Assembly: GCA_001584585.1 (NCBI GenBank)
Contig: LSYV01000326.1
Coordinates: 1-20,687 of the forward strand
Source: Gonium pectorale
Lineage: Eukaryota; Chlorophyta; Chlorophyceae; Chlamydomonadales; Volvocaceae
Reading direction: 5' to 3'
DNA: 20,687 nucleotides
Below the pieces are notes generated by a model that was given only the letters and a program-made list of their open reading frames with translations, was not told the DNA's origin and made no database searches. The stretch's first letter is position 1. The number at the start of each line of letters is the position of its first letter. A program made the position numbers and the translations under genes. Shown piece after piece: positions 20,606-20,687 of the stretch.

Positions 20606-20687
20606 GGGTGGCGGGTGGCGGGTGGCGGGTGGCGGGTGGCGGGTGGCGGGTGGCGGGTGGCGGGTGGCGGGTGGCGGGTGGCGGGTG
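20606..20687 (+). repeat. Heptamer minisatellite GGGTGGC, about 11.7 copies to the window edge
   Basis: Perfect tandem copies of GGGTGGC begin 16 nt after the exon 7 donor and run to the end of the window, so true length is unknown. It is G-rich on the sense strand. The corresponding intron of gene A begins with two copies of a related heptamer, CGGATGG (minus strand, 9280-9267). Confidence 0.9.

Noticed and set aside
1..20687. CRISPR arrays, bacterial defence operons, insertion sequences, phage genes
   Set aside because: No regularly spaced direct repeats with unique spacers, no transposase or phage-type protein, and the gene structure is plainly eukaryotic.

Overview
The window looks like nuclear DNA of a volvocalean green alga (Chlamydomonas-like). 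Its genes are cut by many short GT-AG introns, mostly 60-550 bp. The coding exons are GC-rich with G/C third positions, the intergenic DNA is less GC-rich, and introns and UTRs carry G/C-rich simple repeats. TGTAA, the usual green-algal poly(A) signal, occurs downstream of the main stop codon. There is no bacterial-style operon, rRNA, tRNA or CRISPR array that I can support. I cannot assign a species.

Layout. (1) 2-609, plus strand: the probable last two exons of an unrecognised gene, cut by the left edge. (2) 610-2657: noncoding, holding the 3' ends of two converging genes. (3) 2658-11509, minus strand: a complete 18-exon gene (gene A) for a 1401-residue P4-type ATPase (phospholipid flippase). 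All splice phases agree, and the exon lengths sum to 4206 nt. (4) 11510-14352: a 2.8-kb region between divergent genes, with a ~154-bp repeat in two copies, palindromes and a TATA-like site. (5) 14353-20589 and beyond, plus strand: the first seven exons of a second P4-ATPase (gene B), cut by the right edge just after the phosphorylation motif.

A and B are head-to-head paralogues. Four corresponding exons have identical lengths in both (66, 267, 155 and 128 nt). B differs by one extra 2.4-kb intron and by a net in-frame insertion of 151 residues in the actuator domain. One 60-nt run is identical between the genes, and short similarity continues into the flanking introns, which suggests recent duplication or gene conversion. 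By family knowledge both proteins should move phospholipids from the outer (lumenal) to the cytosolic leaflet of Golgi, endosomal or plasma membranes, normally with a CDC50/ALIS partner; no partner gene lies in the window.

No clearly new multi-gene system is visible. The points most worth checking are the B-specific insertion, the duplicated exon-5 splice acceptor in B, the possible C-terminal switch in A (a stop codon lying inside a splice donor), the paired 154-bp element between the genes, and the 7-bp minisatellite in B whose apparent seed sits in the matching intron of A. All exon boundaries were read by eye from splice consensus, frame and family conservation, without transcript data.
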